A stretch of 64,000 nt of DNA from Buddleja alternifolia (GCA_019426215.1 CM033397.1:28956480-29020479); one strand, 5' to 3'. Shown: positions 34,172 through 45,872, counted from the stretch's first letter. Made by a program: numbers and translations. The notes: generated by a model from the letters alone, not told the origin.

Positions 34172-34510
34172 TTACCAATATATATATTTTTTAGGTTCTT
34201 TTTTAAGTTTTTCAGATTCTTCTAGTGCTAAATTTGATAATCTTTCTTCTATACTATCTTGTAAATCTCCTTTAATCACTTGAGATACTGTGTCTATTTT
34301 AGTACTTAATTTTTCTAACTTATTTTCTAATTTATCTAGCCTTTCGAATATTTGTAGAATTAAAGCGAATTGAATATTCCAAAGTTTAGGATATAATTTA
34401 TCTGAATTACTAGTTCCTTGATAGGTAGTAAATCCTTCTTCGGTAGATAAATATTTATTTGCTAATTCAATGGCTCTTTTGTATTCTAATCTATTTTCTA
34501 TATTATTCAT
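34172..34510 (-). CDS. Pararetrovirus ORF2, small coiled-coil protein
   Basis: This 112-residue ORF is intact. Its ATG overlaps the TGA of ORF1 (ATGA at about 34510-34507), a compact arrangement typical of badna- and tungroviruses, where leaky scanning serves successive ORFs. Residues 50-100 (LILQIFERLDKLENKLEKLSTK) are clearly heptad-patterned, and the C-terminus is basic. Size and position match the ORF2 protein of Tungrovirus, which is about 110 residues and interacts with coat protein. Expression from this integrant is doubtful. Confidence 0.72.
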   Translation of the reverse strand: MNNIENRLEYKRAIELANKYLSTEEGFTTYQGTSNSDKLYPKLWNIQFALILQIFERLDKLENKLEKLSTKIDTVSQVIKGDLQDSIEERLSNLALEESEKLKKEPKKYIYW

Positions 34511-35269
34511 CCACTAACTATTCGTTCTATATTTTTTAGCGTTTTACTTGTTTCTAAGTTTTGAGCTTCAAGTTTATTTATTTTTTCTATTAATTGGTTT
34601 AGAGTTTTCTTAGTTTCAATTTCTAATTGTTTTAGCTTATTACTTTCCAAGCTATATTTTAACTCTATTATTTCGTCTTTAGTGGGGAAAAGCTTATTAT
34701 ATTTCTTAACTATTTTTAGAGTTTCCTCAGATTGTTGTTTAATATAATCTAAATTATTATTTTCACCCTTCTTTATTATTTCTCTATTTATTAAAACGGT
34801 TTCTTTTAATGATTCTAACGTTTTACAAAGTTTAGCGTTATTTATTTCTAAGTTTGATGCTAACGATATAAATAAATCTGTTAAACTATTTAAGTGTTTA
34901 TTTTCTGAATGTAAATTATGCTTAAAATTTGAATCAAATCTACAAATAAATTTATGTTTATCTAAAGAGATTACGATTCTATCGGCTAAACTATATTCTA
35001 AATCTAGATATTCTAATCTTTTATAATTAGAAGAAGCTATTTTAATAAAAGGCTGCTATTAATATATTCAAGATTAAAAGGTACTTAATATAGTTTTCGT
35101 GATCTCTTAATCTAGGAGGTATGTTAAGATAATTATTAACCCAATGTTCTCTCCTAATTATTAATTGATTTCGTAATTCTAATATTAATTCTGTATTAGT
35201 ATAATCTAAGTTTTCTAAAGTATTAAGACAGTTAATAAAAGCACTTAAAATATGAGTAGGAATTGACAT
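34508..35269 (-). pseudogene. Pararetrovirus ORF1, frame-broken
   Basis: ATG at 35269 is the first ATG after the leader 3' arm and opens 75 codons to a stop at about 35042. A second frame without its own start ATG continues for about 177 codons to a TGA overlapping the ORF2 start. I read these as one protein of about 250 residues with a frame change at a T-run near 35045. The alternative is a separate non-AUG-started ORF, as known for rice tungro bacilliform virus ORF1. The second half is helical and K/E/N-rich with coiled-coil pattern. It is not similar to anything I can name. Confidence 0.6.
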
Positions 35270-35320
35270 GTATGTAAATTATGAAGGCAATAAAAAGTTT
35301 TTATGCAGATTTATAAAAGC

Positions 35321-35366
35321 GGGTTGGGATTCCCTTTTCTTTAAATATATATAATTACTCTCATGT
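35321..35366 (-). promoter_or_regulatory. Leader hairpin 3' arm and shunt landing side
   Basis: The minus-strand sequence ACATGAGAG through GGGAATCCC is complementary to 27035-27081. It ends about 50 bases before the ORF1 start codon with no ATG in between, which is where a shunting ribosome would land. Confidence 0.65.
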
Positions 35367-35679
35367 ATTTTTTTATGTTTTTGTTGTTTTGTGGGGCCAA
35401 ATTAAACCATTTTCAAAATTCAAGGACTAAAGGTAAATAAATTAAAAGTATAGGGACTATACGAAAGATTTTAAATAGTATAAGGGGTCTTGAGCAATTT
35501 ATTGATAAAGCAAGGAGGAAACTTGCAATTATCCATCTTTTGACTTTAGTAAGGGTAATTTGGACTTTTCAAGCTTATGAGTCCCATAGGGGTCTAAATT
35601 TGTAATGTTTTTTTGAAAAGGTCTAAATTTGTAAGGTGATATGCAATTGGTGGTTAAATTTGTTAACTTCCCCACCCAA

Positions 35680-36025
35680 ACACACACACACACCAGACGC
35701 ACACACACACACTCACTGACTCACATACACACACTCACTCACATATATACATATATATATATATGTATATATTTATTCAACCCACCACCCCCCTCCCCCC
35801 TCCCCAAAAAAAGCACACACATCAGACGCACACACACAATCACTGACTCACATATATATATATATGTATCTATATATATATATATAACACAAAAATTTGA
35901 ATCACACACACACATATATACGCACAACACACATACATATATATATATATATGTATGTATATATATATATATACATACACACACACGTAGACACACACAC
36001 ATATTTATATACACACACGCAGACT
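35680..36025. repeat. Compound CA/TA microsatellite
   Basis: Interleaved (CA)n, (TA)n and CAGACG units inside the right arm of the foldback element. Both strands give long low-complexity ORFs that are not genes. Confidence 0.9.
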
Positions 36026-36454
36026 TCAATTTGTGGAGTGAAAGAGGGACTAGGGGTTCTTAAATTTCTCTCAGGTGGATGGTGGTGTATCAGGTGGATG
36101 GTTTGAGCGGTGTTGGTGGTGGCGGTGGCTGGTGGGAGAAATAAGGAAGAAGAAGAAGAAGAAGGAAAAAATAGGAAGAAAAATAAAAGGATTAAATTTA
36201 ACTTTTTTTTAATAAAAGAATTAAACTTTGAGGGTATAACCGACTTTTTACATGTGAAAATTGAAATTTTTTTTTGCCAACTCTCATCTCACGTGTGTGT
36301 GTCTCAAACGCGATTAAATTTAACGAAATGGGGTTTTTTTGCAGAGTTTTTATATTTCAGAGGGGATTTTTAGACTATTTTCTTATCATAGGGGGGTTTC
36401 TTGCAAATTAAAAATAACACAGGAGTTTTTTTTTGCATTTAACCAAAAATTAAA

Positions 36455-39400
36455 ATCGACTTGATGAACATATGAATTAAGCCCCAACACAAGTTTTGGA
36501 GCTCGATAACAACTCAAGTAAGATTGAATAATCAATCGGACTCGTTTACAATCTTAATATCAATCATGGCATAAGGATGTTATAATGAATGGCGCACGGT
36601 GATCGTAGGGTGTAGACCGTGCGGCAGGCGGTCGGTGGAATAGTCAGCCGACAGCTGTAATGTTATCAACGGCTCAACTGCTTCTTCTTTCCGCTCTTCC
36701 AATCAATTTGTGCCACGTCAAACAAGCTTAAAAGTTTCTGCCGTGTCAGGGGCTGCAAAATTGTCCCCAGTTAAACTATCATTCTTTAGGCGCGTGCAAG
36801 GCAGTTGCTCTCTCTTTAGTATTGTTAACTATTTTATTTTCACCCTAATTCACCAATTATCTGTATTTGTTCTATGAGAAAGACAAGGATTTATTTCAGA
36901 TATTGGCTTTTGGAGAATTATAAGATGCATGAGTGAAGAAATCAAGAATGTGGCAAATGATGGATTATCTTCAATTTTCACTTCGAGAAAATTGCTCATT
37001 CATTTTATTTTAAATAAAGTTTATAATATTAAAAGCAATACAATGACTCCAACAAATTAATTAACACAATTGAAGAACAAAAGAAATACCTTGAAGAGCC
37101 AGACATCTCATTCAAGAGAAGACAAATTCTAATAGAAAAGAGATGAAACTTTTCTAAAAGAGGAGATAAAATAAATAAAGTGAAAAAATTAAAATATAAA
37201 TGTATAACGCGTCTCCTTTTTGTCAGATCCGTGATTGGAATACAAAACTCAAAATAAGCTACTACAATCATGTGTGCTGACAATGGTGGCGACAGTAGCA
37301 GCGGCTACTCCAATAAGCTTTTGTGGTTATTTTTTTTTTTGTTATTATCTTTGTTTTCTAAAATGTTTAATTTTCAAATGAATATGTCTAAAAGCAAAAT
37401 TTATGGTATGCACAATGCTTTAATCCATTACAAAACTTTATTTTGTATTGGGATGTTAAAAAATTAATGTACTAAAAGAATTTTTGAGCGTATAATTTTA
37501 TATTATAAGAACTGATTATAGTAGCAATTCTAATCAACAAAATTGCCAACATTATTGAATTAACTATATTAATATATAAAGTATAAATTAACACATACTC
37601 AACTCAAGAATCGTTCGTACTCGCTTTAATTTACTTTGATATCCAAGCCTAAAATGCAATACACAAATCTAATCAAACGTCCAAGCAAATTATTGCGTTT
37701 GCTTTTATAAAATTTCATGAGCGCCACATATTTCATTATTAATCAGTCAAAGCACCAGGAGATTATTCCGCCCAAATGAGGGAAATTTATAGTTTGATAT
37801 ACTCAAAAGAAATATTAAAATTTTCAAATATAATGGGTACTTTTAGTTAATTATCCGTTAATAAAAGTGCTTAACATGAACTCATTATAAAAGGCGCTGA
37901 CACACGCGCTCCATAACGGCGAGTGGGTCCCCAGGGGCCAAACCAAAAACGCTCGAAAGTCAAAGCGGATTCAAACAGAAATCACGTGAGATTCTTCCAG
38001 GCTGGTGTGGGTCCCAGCCTACGTGGAGGCCGTTGAAGTCATCCTCAAATCTGGTTAAAATTATGCCTCGAAAAATATTAGTTCATATCTTCTATTATAA
38101 ACGTTGTTAAAATTTTTTATTGTATTTTACATATAAATGACATGTGAATAAAATATTTTTTTGAAATAAATTTATTATGGATTATATACAATTATCGAAC
38201 AAAAATAATATGTGATACGAGATGCAACGCCATTTTATAATAGAAGATCTCGCGTGGAAAACAGGCACCTTTCAAATGCTGCCTTTTCCAGATGCCCTTG
38301 GATTGAAGTGATCGGACGGGTCTGCTCTCCCCACAGCTGTAAGCCTTACAAAGTAGTCAAAAATTGTGGCTCCCACTTGTCCTATTGTAAAAACCCCTGT
38401 TTTGTTTTGTTGAGTGTTTTATTACTTTAATACTTTTTTTACTAAAATGGGAGGGATGATTATGATAAACAGCTCTTTCTTTACTGTCATGTTTTAAACG
38501 CTCTTGATAAGATTGAGAGCCTCCTTCCTGGTTGTACGAGAATGATTAATTGGAGTGTTAGGTTTTGTTATATAATTACTTTTTACTTTCTCGAGGATTA
38601 CTTGCTCTTGTTGAATCCCATTTTTGCCCTTTGCCATTCATAATTTTGGAAAAGAATATCCATAACAATTCTATACCATCACTAATTGTGGTCCACTTTG
38701 TGTTAGTTTCACAAATATGTATATATATATATATATATCGTGTATCTTCCTTAGTGGGAATGTGTATTGAATAATGTTATTGACACATATTCTAGAATTA
38801 GTTATTCTTGCTTTTAGATAGTGATAAGACGTTATAATTATTGGGGAGGATTCAAGTATGTATCAGAAACATAAAGAGTGCAATAGAAATTAGTATAAAA
38901 CTTTCAAAAAATATCAAGTAATCATCACGAGACTAATTCACTGCTACGGTTTCAAGTGACCCATAATTTAAGGTACTCATTGATGATATTGGTTTTTGGC
39001 CTCGTACTATTGATGAAATTTTCGGTACATTCAATAACACAAATGGTAAGGTGTTGGGCGTTCCTCAGTGAATTTCCTTCACCACTGAAGTTGATTTTGA
39101 TGTATTTCGTTAGATTTTGCGACTAGATAAGATTGGATTTTGAGGTACCTTCACAAAATAATGTTTTTTGTTATTGTATAGTGTTGATGTTATTGAAAAA
39201 CAAGGTAGATTTTTTGGAAAAATAGTTCTTGAATCTCAATGTTGCTTCAGGACTAACCATTTGGCGGATTCAATCACTAAATTCAATGTACTTGAATGTT
39301 TTCGATCATCTCAATAAATATCTTGTGGCGCCATATTTTTTCATGTCACTCCTTTGCATTCCATTGTTGCGCTTGGGCTAAATCAAGCTCCAAGAGGTAA

Positions 39401-40684
39401 TAGTAGAACATTGCTTTATAAGGGGGTGACAAGGTGTTAACATTTGAGGTCTACTTCATTCGATATTTTTTTGTCTTATCGACGAAATTATTTTTTTGAT
39501 TTTCATCTTTTGAGGGCTTTACATCCTTATCACTTACATATATCATATATGTGATGGGAAATTCTATACTACCCATTTTGGTACTATATAAGTGGACTTA
39601 TAACCCTTTAATTAGATGTAATAATGTCATGAAATGGTATTATCACGTTTGATCTAATAATTTTTTTTCGAATTGAATTATCTGAAGTAAGAATTTCAAA
39701 TAACATCATCAATTGTATTTGATTACTATTATTATTTTTAATACATAGTAACTTTAAATTATGCAATTGATTTGTTACTCTGAATTAATATTTTTAACTT
39801 CTAATAAACATTTCTACTCAAACACGAATTCCACAATTATGTTTTCCTTTTTTAGATTTCTCACGCGTTTCCCCACACCACATAGGGTTGCGAGGGGATT
39901 CCACAATTATGTGAACACACAACATCCAAACTTTAGCAAAAAGAGGCCTTGATTTGCTCAAGGATGACGCAGTGTATATGTGCCAAACTAATTAAAGATT
40001 TGGGTCAGATTATAAGAACTATTAATATATACTATACTTATGCATAAAGATAAATACAGAATCAATTAAACTGCTTATCTCAAATTATCAAATTTCACTC
40101 TCCATTCAAAGAACCCGTAACATAAAATCAAATAATGAAGCTCTGAAGAAAGTACTCCTTATTTTTGCTGCATAATTAACATTATCTGAATGTCCTAAGG
40201 ATCATTAAATGTTTTTCATTGTCGTACAGAGGACAATATCTAAAAATCCCCCCATTCAATGATTAAAACTTTGAATCTAGACTAACAGACAAACTTAATT
40301 ATACTCTCATTAAATTTCCCATACCCCTCCAAATTCAATGTATGAATTAATATTTTTGCTTAATCACACAAATTATATAATTTAGTGATCTTAATAATGG
40401 CTCATATGTCCAAAAGTGTCATTTCGCTAGCTAATAACGACAAAACAGAACCAGTTATGACAATATCTGGACACAGGAGCAGAATCCCATATTTGTATTG
40501 CAAATGGGTGCGCATTTGCCACACTCGTTCTACTTATAACCCCACCAACTTTACAATAGGGAGTTTCCACGAACTAACCCACCCCACCCCCCTTTTTCCC
40601 CATTTCAAATCTATTGTAATATAATTTTGTGACATTTCATGTTATTTCAAAATAACAACAACAATAATAATAATAATAATAATA
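36455..40684. other. Intergenic
   Basis: No recognisable gene, RNA or transposon. It contains a (TA)n tract at 38717-38738 and GC-richer patches near 36590-36800 and 37900-38040 without coding motifs. Short ORFs at 37270, 38212 and 39761 show no family motif. Confidence 0.45.
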
Positions 40685-41057
40685 AGGGATAATTGTATCA
40701 GACCCCTGTGATAAGCGAAATCTGTGCCAAACACCCCTGTGTTAATTGTTTTGCTAATCACCCCCTTGTGTTATTTTTTATTTTTCATAATCTCCCTTTT
40801 TCGATTTCTTTTTGTGTTTTTTCCAATCATAAATGTTTTAGATCCAATCCAAATTAAATTATTTATCTATTATAAACATGTTTGGGGCAAAAATGCATCT
40901 GGACTGACATTTATGATGAAAAAACACCAAAAAAATAAAAAAAGGGAGAGTATGCAGCATAAAAAAATAACACAAGGGGTGATTCGCAAAAAACTTAACA
41001 CAGGGATGTTTGGCGCAAGCTTCACTTATCACAGGGGGATCTTATGCAATAAACCCT
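40685..41057. mobile_element. Foldback MITE
   Basis: The ends AGGGATAATTG and, inverted, AGGGTTTATTG begin arms of about 120 bases that pair imperfectly. Each arm repeats a unit around CCCCTGTG(A/T)TAA three times. It sits inside an (AAT)n tract, so its target duplication cannot be read. It is the same design as 57896-58261 and the ends of 25941-36445. Confidence 0.65.
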
Positions 41058-41762
41058 AATAATAATAATATTTTTGTGATTCAGTAACATTATTATACAT
41101 ATCATGAGTATCAAATAGTAATAATTTATAAGTATTACAATCAACAAATATCTACTAAAAAATAGAGAAAGACTCTCATTTACGTAATTTTATTGGGGTG
41201 AAGTGATAACTTGATATATGTCATAAAATCAAAATAGTGACAATTTACGACTAACAATAAATGAACAACTACTATGAAAATATAAAGGAACTTACACTTA
41301 GGTGAAAATAAAACCTAATACCACTAATATATCAGGGTGCTAGCTTTGCCAGAGCTGGGCTTCATCTGCGTAGATGTGTCATATTATACACATAAATGTG
41401 CGATAAATATATAAAAGATAGTTAGGATATTGAGAGAGAAATTTTATTTTCTATCCATATCAAAACCTTTTTCCTCAACACATTATTTTTTCTTTTTGGT
41501 TTCACATAGTGTCATCAAATACAAAAGTTCAAGACTAATCTCTTGAATAACATTCAGGCGCAACTGCGGGAAACTCCAAAAAAAAAAGAAAGAAAGAAAG
41601 TACTCTCCACATTCTAATTTCTAACTACTCATATTTACACTAATAAAAAATAATCTCTTGTTTGCCTTTGGCCTAAAAAGGTCATACACCAAAATACATG
41701 CACCCACCACCCCACCCTTCGTACACCCTATCTCTATAGTGTATGTATTTACTCATTCACCT
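41058..41762. other. Upstream region of MYB gene
   Basis: AT-rich non-coding sequence with no other gene. The proximal 150 bases are C/T-rich, as in many plant 5' leaders. Confidence 0.4.
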
Positions 41763-41769
41763 ATATATA
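41763..41769 (+). promoter_or_regulatory. Probable TATA box of MYB gene
   Basis: CTATATATAC lies about 130 bases before the MYB start codon and is followed by a C-rich stretch suited to a transcript start near 41795. A second TATATATA at about 41852 is an alternative. Confidence 0.45.
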
Positions 41770-41894
41770 CTTCCCCTCACTAAATCACACTCCCACTAAC
41801 AAACTCTAAACTCCCAAACATCCCTCCCAACTATTCCAACTCTCTCTCTATATATATTCTTAAATACTTCAAAAGAAAGATTTTTTTTAAAGGA

Positions 41895-42599
41895 ATGGAC
41901 ATATTTAATAGGTCCTCCTCATCTCCAAGCTCCACTTCATCGGACTCATCCTCGGACTCATCTTCCTTGTCCGGAAACAAGACCCATAAAAAGTCCGACC
42001 GAATCAAAGGTCCATGGAGCGCCGAGGAAGACAAGATCCTGACCCGGTTAGTGGAGCGATACGGGGCCCGTAACTGGTCCTTGATAAGCAAATACATAAA
42101 GGGCCGGTCGGGCAAATCTTGCCGCCTCCGGTGGTGCAACCAGCTCAGCCCCAACGTCCAGCACCGCCCCTTCTCCGCGGCGGAGGACGACGCCATCTTG
42201 GCGGCGCACGAGAAGTACGGCAACCGGTGGGCCACCATTGCGCGGCTGCTCCCCGGCCGTACCGACAATGCCGTTAAAAATCATTGGAATTCGACACTGA
42301 AAAGGAGGTATCAGATTCAACAACAGCAGAAATTAAAGATTGGTGGAGAAAATATGGGGTCGAGTTCTAGTACTGCGTGTCCGCCGCCGGTGAGCGGTGA
42401 TTACGACGATGAGTACGATCCGATGACGACATTGTCGTTAGCGCCGCCGGGGATGGGCGGCGCTGGGACGGCGGAGAGGCGGACGGAGGAGGGTTTGCCG
42501 GCGGAGTTCTGGGATGTGATGAGGAATGTGATTGCGAGGGAGGTGAGGGAGTATGTTACGACGTCGTTTCCAGAGCCTTCCACGGGGTTTCGTTTATGA
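41895..42599 (+). CDS. R2R3-MYB transcription factor, subgroup 22-like
   Basis: A 234-residue intronless gene. The N-terminus (1-35) is Ser-rich. R2 (about 36-87) has Trp at KGPWSAEED, NWSLISKYI and CRLRWCNQL. R3 (about 88-139) has Phe in place of the first Trp (HRPFSAAED), then RWATIARLL and NHWNSTLKRRY, all normal for plant R2R3 MYBs. The GRSGKSCRLRWCNQL and KNHWNSTLKRR forms match the MYB44/MYB70/MYB73/MYB77 group, as does the lack of introns. A short C-terminal helix (FWDVMRNVIAREVREYV) resembles that group's conserved tail motif. The protein is shorter than typical MYB44-like factors (about 300). Nuclear; that group acts in hormone and stress responses, but the role of this one is inferred only. 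It is GC-rich against AT-rich surroundings. Confidence 0.95.
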   Translation: MDIFNRSSSSPSSTSSDSSSDSSSLSGNKTHKKSDRIKGPWSAEEDKILTRLVERYGARNWSLISKYIKGRSGKSCRLRWCNQLSPNVQHRPFSAAEDDAILAAHEKYGNRWATIARLLPGRTDNAVKNHWNSTLKRRYQIQQQQKLKIGGENMGSSSSTACPPPVSGDYDDEYDPMTTLSLAPPGMGGAGTAERRTEEGLPAEFWDVMRNVIAREVREYVTTSFPEPSTGFRL

Positions 42600-43437
42600 T
42601 TAGAGTAAAATGGTGTTGGTTTGTTGCGTAGTAGTTAACTTAATCCCTTTCGGCGGTGATTAATTTGTTAAGTATCGACGTTAATATCGATAATTCTTTT
42701 CCAATCTATATATATATTTATATATATTTATCTGTTCCTTGAATAATTAAGTATTATTGTGGATGCTTATTGCTTAAGCTGGAAACAAGTTCCAAAGGCA
42801 AATCGAACTATTCACGTGTAAATCGTAGTACAAGAATTGCCTTGCAGAATTGTTTTGGGAAAAGGTGCAAGAACCTGCTCCCAAAAATCAAATAAAGCAA
42901 TTTTATCATTTATATCAAATTAAAAAAATTACAATAAATTATTATAACATTCCGTACTCAATTTAAACAGTTGAGTCAAGTGGTAAACGATTTTAAAATC
43001 TATAAAATTTTGAATTCTATTGGAGATACACCTGTCCAAAAAATTACCCTTTCCTGTCTATCCATTTGTACTAATGAATAAATAAATTTATAACATTACT
43101 ACCTCGATGATTGAAACATCATTGAGCATATATTAGGGACTAGAAAATAAAAAATCTTAAACAAGCGAAAACAATCAAATTGTAAAGATCGAAAATTTCA
43201 TACGAAAAAGAAATAACCAATTACGTAGTAGCTAAAAACTACCATAAAATGTGGACCCTCTCCGACTTCAAATATGTAATTGTGGCCATTTTCTGACAGA
43301 TAACAACAAGAGCTGTCAGAGAAGGTGACCTACCTCTGCCATCATAGTTATCCCAATTCCAGAAAATTCGGAGATGAAAGTAGAACACCTTAATTGGAGA
43401 ATAGTAGTGAGCAAGAAAATTTGGACCAACACGGAAA
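42600..43437. other. MYB 3' region and intergenic
   Basis: A/T-rich 3' flank with several AATAA words (for example at 42740) that could serve polyadenylation. No further gene. Confidence 0.4.
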
Positions 43438-43557
43438 ATTCTATGCTGGGCCAGTATGGACTGTTGGATCTTCTCAAAAGGGAAGAGGTTAAATTGGTAA
43501 ATGACCCCCCTAATGGGGGGATCTAACGGTCATGCTGGGCCGAGAGCAGCATAGAAT
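43438..43557. repeat. Small inverted-repeat element
   Basis: ATTCTATGCTG at the left pairs with CAGCATAGAAT at the right; inside, GACTGTTGGATC pairs with GATCTAACGGTC. The 120-bp unit could be a small MITE; no target duplication is clear. Confidence 0.55.
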
Positions 43558-45269
43558 GGCCCGACGAACACCCTTTCTCATGATTAGACGCACTTGAAAA
43601 GAAATGGAGAACCTTTTCTTTTGTACATTTTTTGGCTTACGCTAGAAATTAAAGTTACATTGCATGAGCGAAAAAATTTATGTTGCATCTCTCGAACAAT
43701 AAAATATATTGTGTGCAGTTCTCACACATATTTGTATAAGAGACATAGACACATAATAGACATTCGTACCATCGAACTTGGTCCGACATAAAATTACCGG
43801 GATGAGCTAATTGCCTTTGAAAAGCACGTATGACTTGTTTGCATTTGTTTTAACAAACATCCAGTTACCAATTTATTCTCCCTTTACTCTTTTTACTACT
43901 TTTTGTATTATTTATCACCTTTTTTGGAAGCATAAATTTTCACAAACTCATGGCCTAAATTTTATACTTGTATGGTATATAGATGCGAAAGTTACTTACC
44001 GCCTTCAATGACGGGTATTTTTATATGCAACTATTACAATATGTTACATTATCAGTGAGATGCACAATGCACAGAGTATAGTATGATTGTGAAATTATAA
44101 AACTTAAGTCATATTCAGCTCATGTAACCACACTTGTGAATAACTCAAATTGAAATATTTCTTTTTCCTATCTCAAGACTCCAACTAAATAACCCATGTT
44201 CAAACTGTAATGATGCGAAACGTAAATGCTAAATTTCACTTTCAACCAGATGAAAGAACAAAGCTAATAAATAATTTGAAAAGGTACTCTACATAAAAAT
44301 TATTCAAAGAGAATCATAACAAATTTTCAACATTATACTATGCTGTTATACAAGGTAATCGTGTTACCATTGTCTTCTTGATCGTCTGTTGGTAGCCTTG
44401 ATGAGGATTATATTGATCCCTTGTCTATGGTTAATTTGCTTGTTGATTTAACATAGCTCTTTGATTTGCTTTTTTCTTTTCCTTTTACAAACTTAAATAC
44501 AAATTTATATTTCTTGATTCTGGAGATAATTATCTTCGGTAAACATAAAACATTAAATGAGAGATTTGGAGTCAAGCAAAAATATTAAATGACTAAGAGA
44601 TTTTGGACCTAGTTAGTTGAATACGTTAATTCGTCATTTAATACGTATATATTATGAAATTTTATTGAAAGTTAATGTGAAAAATCCTGCTTAAAAATAT
44701 AGAAACGGTAAATAAACGAATTTGTAGACATACAAGTATAATACGAATATAAATGATTATTTGGAAATAAAATATGGCTTAGTTTTATATAAAGTTATAA
44801 TATATACCGTTTTACTTGCTTTTAATTTATAATAATAATATTTTCTAGGAGTCCTAAGTTGACAATAACTCAACTAGTACTCAATTATTAATGTCCATAA
44901 TTTTTAATTGTATAATACTCAATTAGTACTTATAAAATCAATGATAATTTTTAAGTTTTAAATAAAAAATAAAATTTTGGGCCAGAATTAGAGTATTATT
45001 CGTCAAATATAATACGATCTACGTACTAAATGATTCAACTAAAAAATACGAGTATTATTTATTACGTTCAGAATCCATATGGGAAATAAAAACATTTTTT
45101 AATTATACGGGTATAATACGAGTCTTAACTAACAGAGATTTTGGAGTCCAATAAAAAATATTACTTTAAATATATAAATTAAAATAAATTGACTATGATG
45201 CCAATGTTTTAAATGTAGAAAATAAGCTCTAATAATATTTTTAAACTTCAAGTATTATATTCTAGCTTC
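43558..45269. other. Intergenic, AT-rich
   Basis: No gene, RNA or repeat boundary recognised. Confidence 0.5.
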
Positions 45270-45299
45270 TTTCACTACTACAAAAATACACTATTACAG

Positions 45300-45501
45300 C
45301 GCACCTATTACAACGGTTTCGGTAAAACCGCTGAACGGAGGTACCTATTACAGCGGTTCCCAATAAACCGCTGTAATAGGGTATCAAGGTGAACCGCTGT
45401 AATAGGTCCATAAAAAAAAAAACGGCCTTGTCCCGAACCGCTGTAAAAAAAAAAAAAAAAAGGCCTATTACAGCGATTTGCTCCGAACCGCTGTAATAGG
45501 C
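45300..45501. repeat. CACTA 5' subterminal repeat array
   Basis: Multiple copies of CCTATTACAGCGGTT and its complement ACCGCTGTAATAGG, at about 45307, 45349, 45371, 45391, 45437, 45466 and 45487, several arranged as inverted pairs. Poly(A) tracts separate some pairs. Confidence 0.85.
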
Positions 45502-45539
45502 AACCGATTTTCATCTTCTAGGGCCGACCCACCCCACCT

Positions 45540-45678
45540 CCATTTCACTTCACACACATTTCTCTCTCTTTCAACTCTATCTCACTCTCCACCACCACCA
45601 CCAACAACCCTCCACCACCACTACCACCGCTACCACCACTCGGCGCCGCCGCCTCCACCACCACCACAAACCGAAATT

Positions 45679-45710
<32 letters not shown>

Positions 45711-45820
45711 TCTCTCTACTCTCTCTTCTCGGTCGCACCACCACCACTAGGCGCCACCGCCTCCACCACCACCACTCGGTCTCTTTCTCTCTCTCTATTT
45801 CTCTCTCTATATATATGTCT

Positions 45821-45872
<52 letters not shown>

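Larger units (their letters stand above)
26500..35395 (-). mobile_element. Endogenous pararetrovirus (Caulimoviridae), about 8.9 kb
   Basis: Minus-strand order: leader 3' arm (35366-35321), ORF1 (35269-34508), ORF2 (34510-34172), polyprotein (34168-29279), ORF4 (29252-27618), pgRNA promoter (27259), poly(A) signal (27163), short ORF (27106-27092), leader 5' arm (27081-27035), tRNA-Met primer site (26796-26785). This is one circular genome opened inside its leader. Two small ORFs with a stop/start overlap, then a polyprotein, then a further ORF is the layout of Tungrovirus; badnaviruses share the first part. The endogenous florendoviruses also have a downstream ORF. There are only a few frame breaks, so it is not ancient. 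Exact junctions with the flanking foldback arms are uncertain by about 100 bases. Confidence 0.85.
25941..36445. mobile_element. Long-TIR foldback element enclosing a pararetrovirus
   Basis: The ends are GGGTTAAATGC at 25941 and, inverted, GCATTTAAC at 36435-36443. The first 120 bases of each side pair well when one is inverted. Further in, pairing continues with gaps: the left 26200-26470 resembles inverted 35400-35690, and the right arm is expanded by CA/TA microsatellite. The flanks carry AAAATTAAA on both sides (25932-25940 and 36446-36454). A 9-bp duplication with long TIRs points to a Mutator-like element, though an A/T-rich duplication can arise by chance. Arms consist of iterated units around CCTGTGTTA. 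There is no transposase. A complete-looking caulimovirid lies in the centre. Confidence 0.6.

Noticed and set aside
35641..36106. Long ORFs of 60-140 codons on both strands
   Set aside because: They are translations of CA/TA microsatellite; residue composition is only H/T/I/Y or C/V.
41831..42583. Minus-strand ORFs opposite the MYB gene
   Set aside because: Shadows of the GC-rich MYB coding sequence; no family motif.
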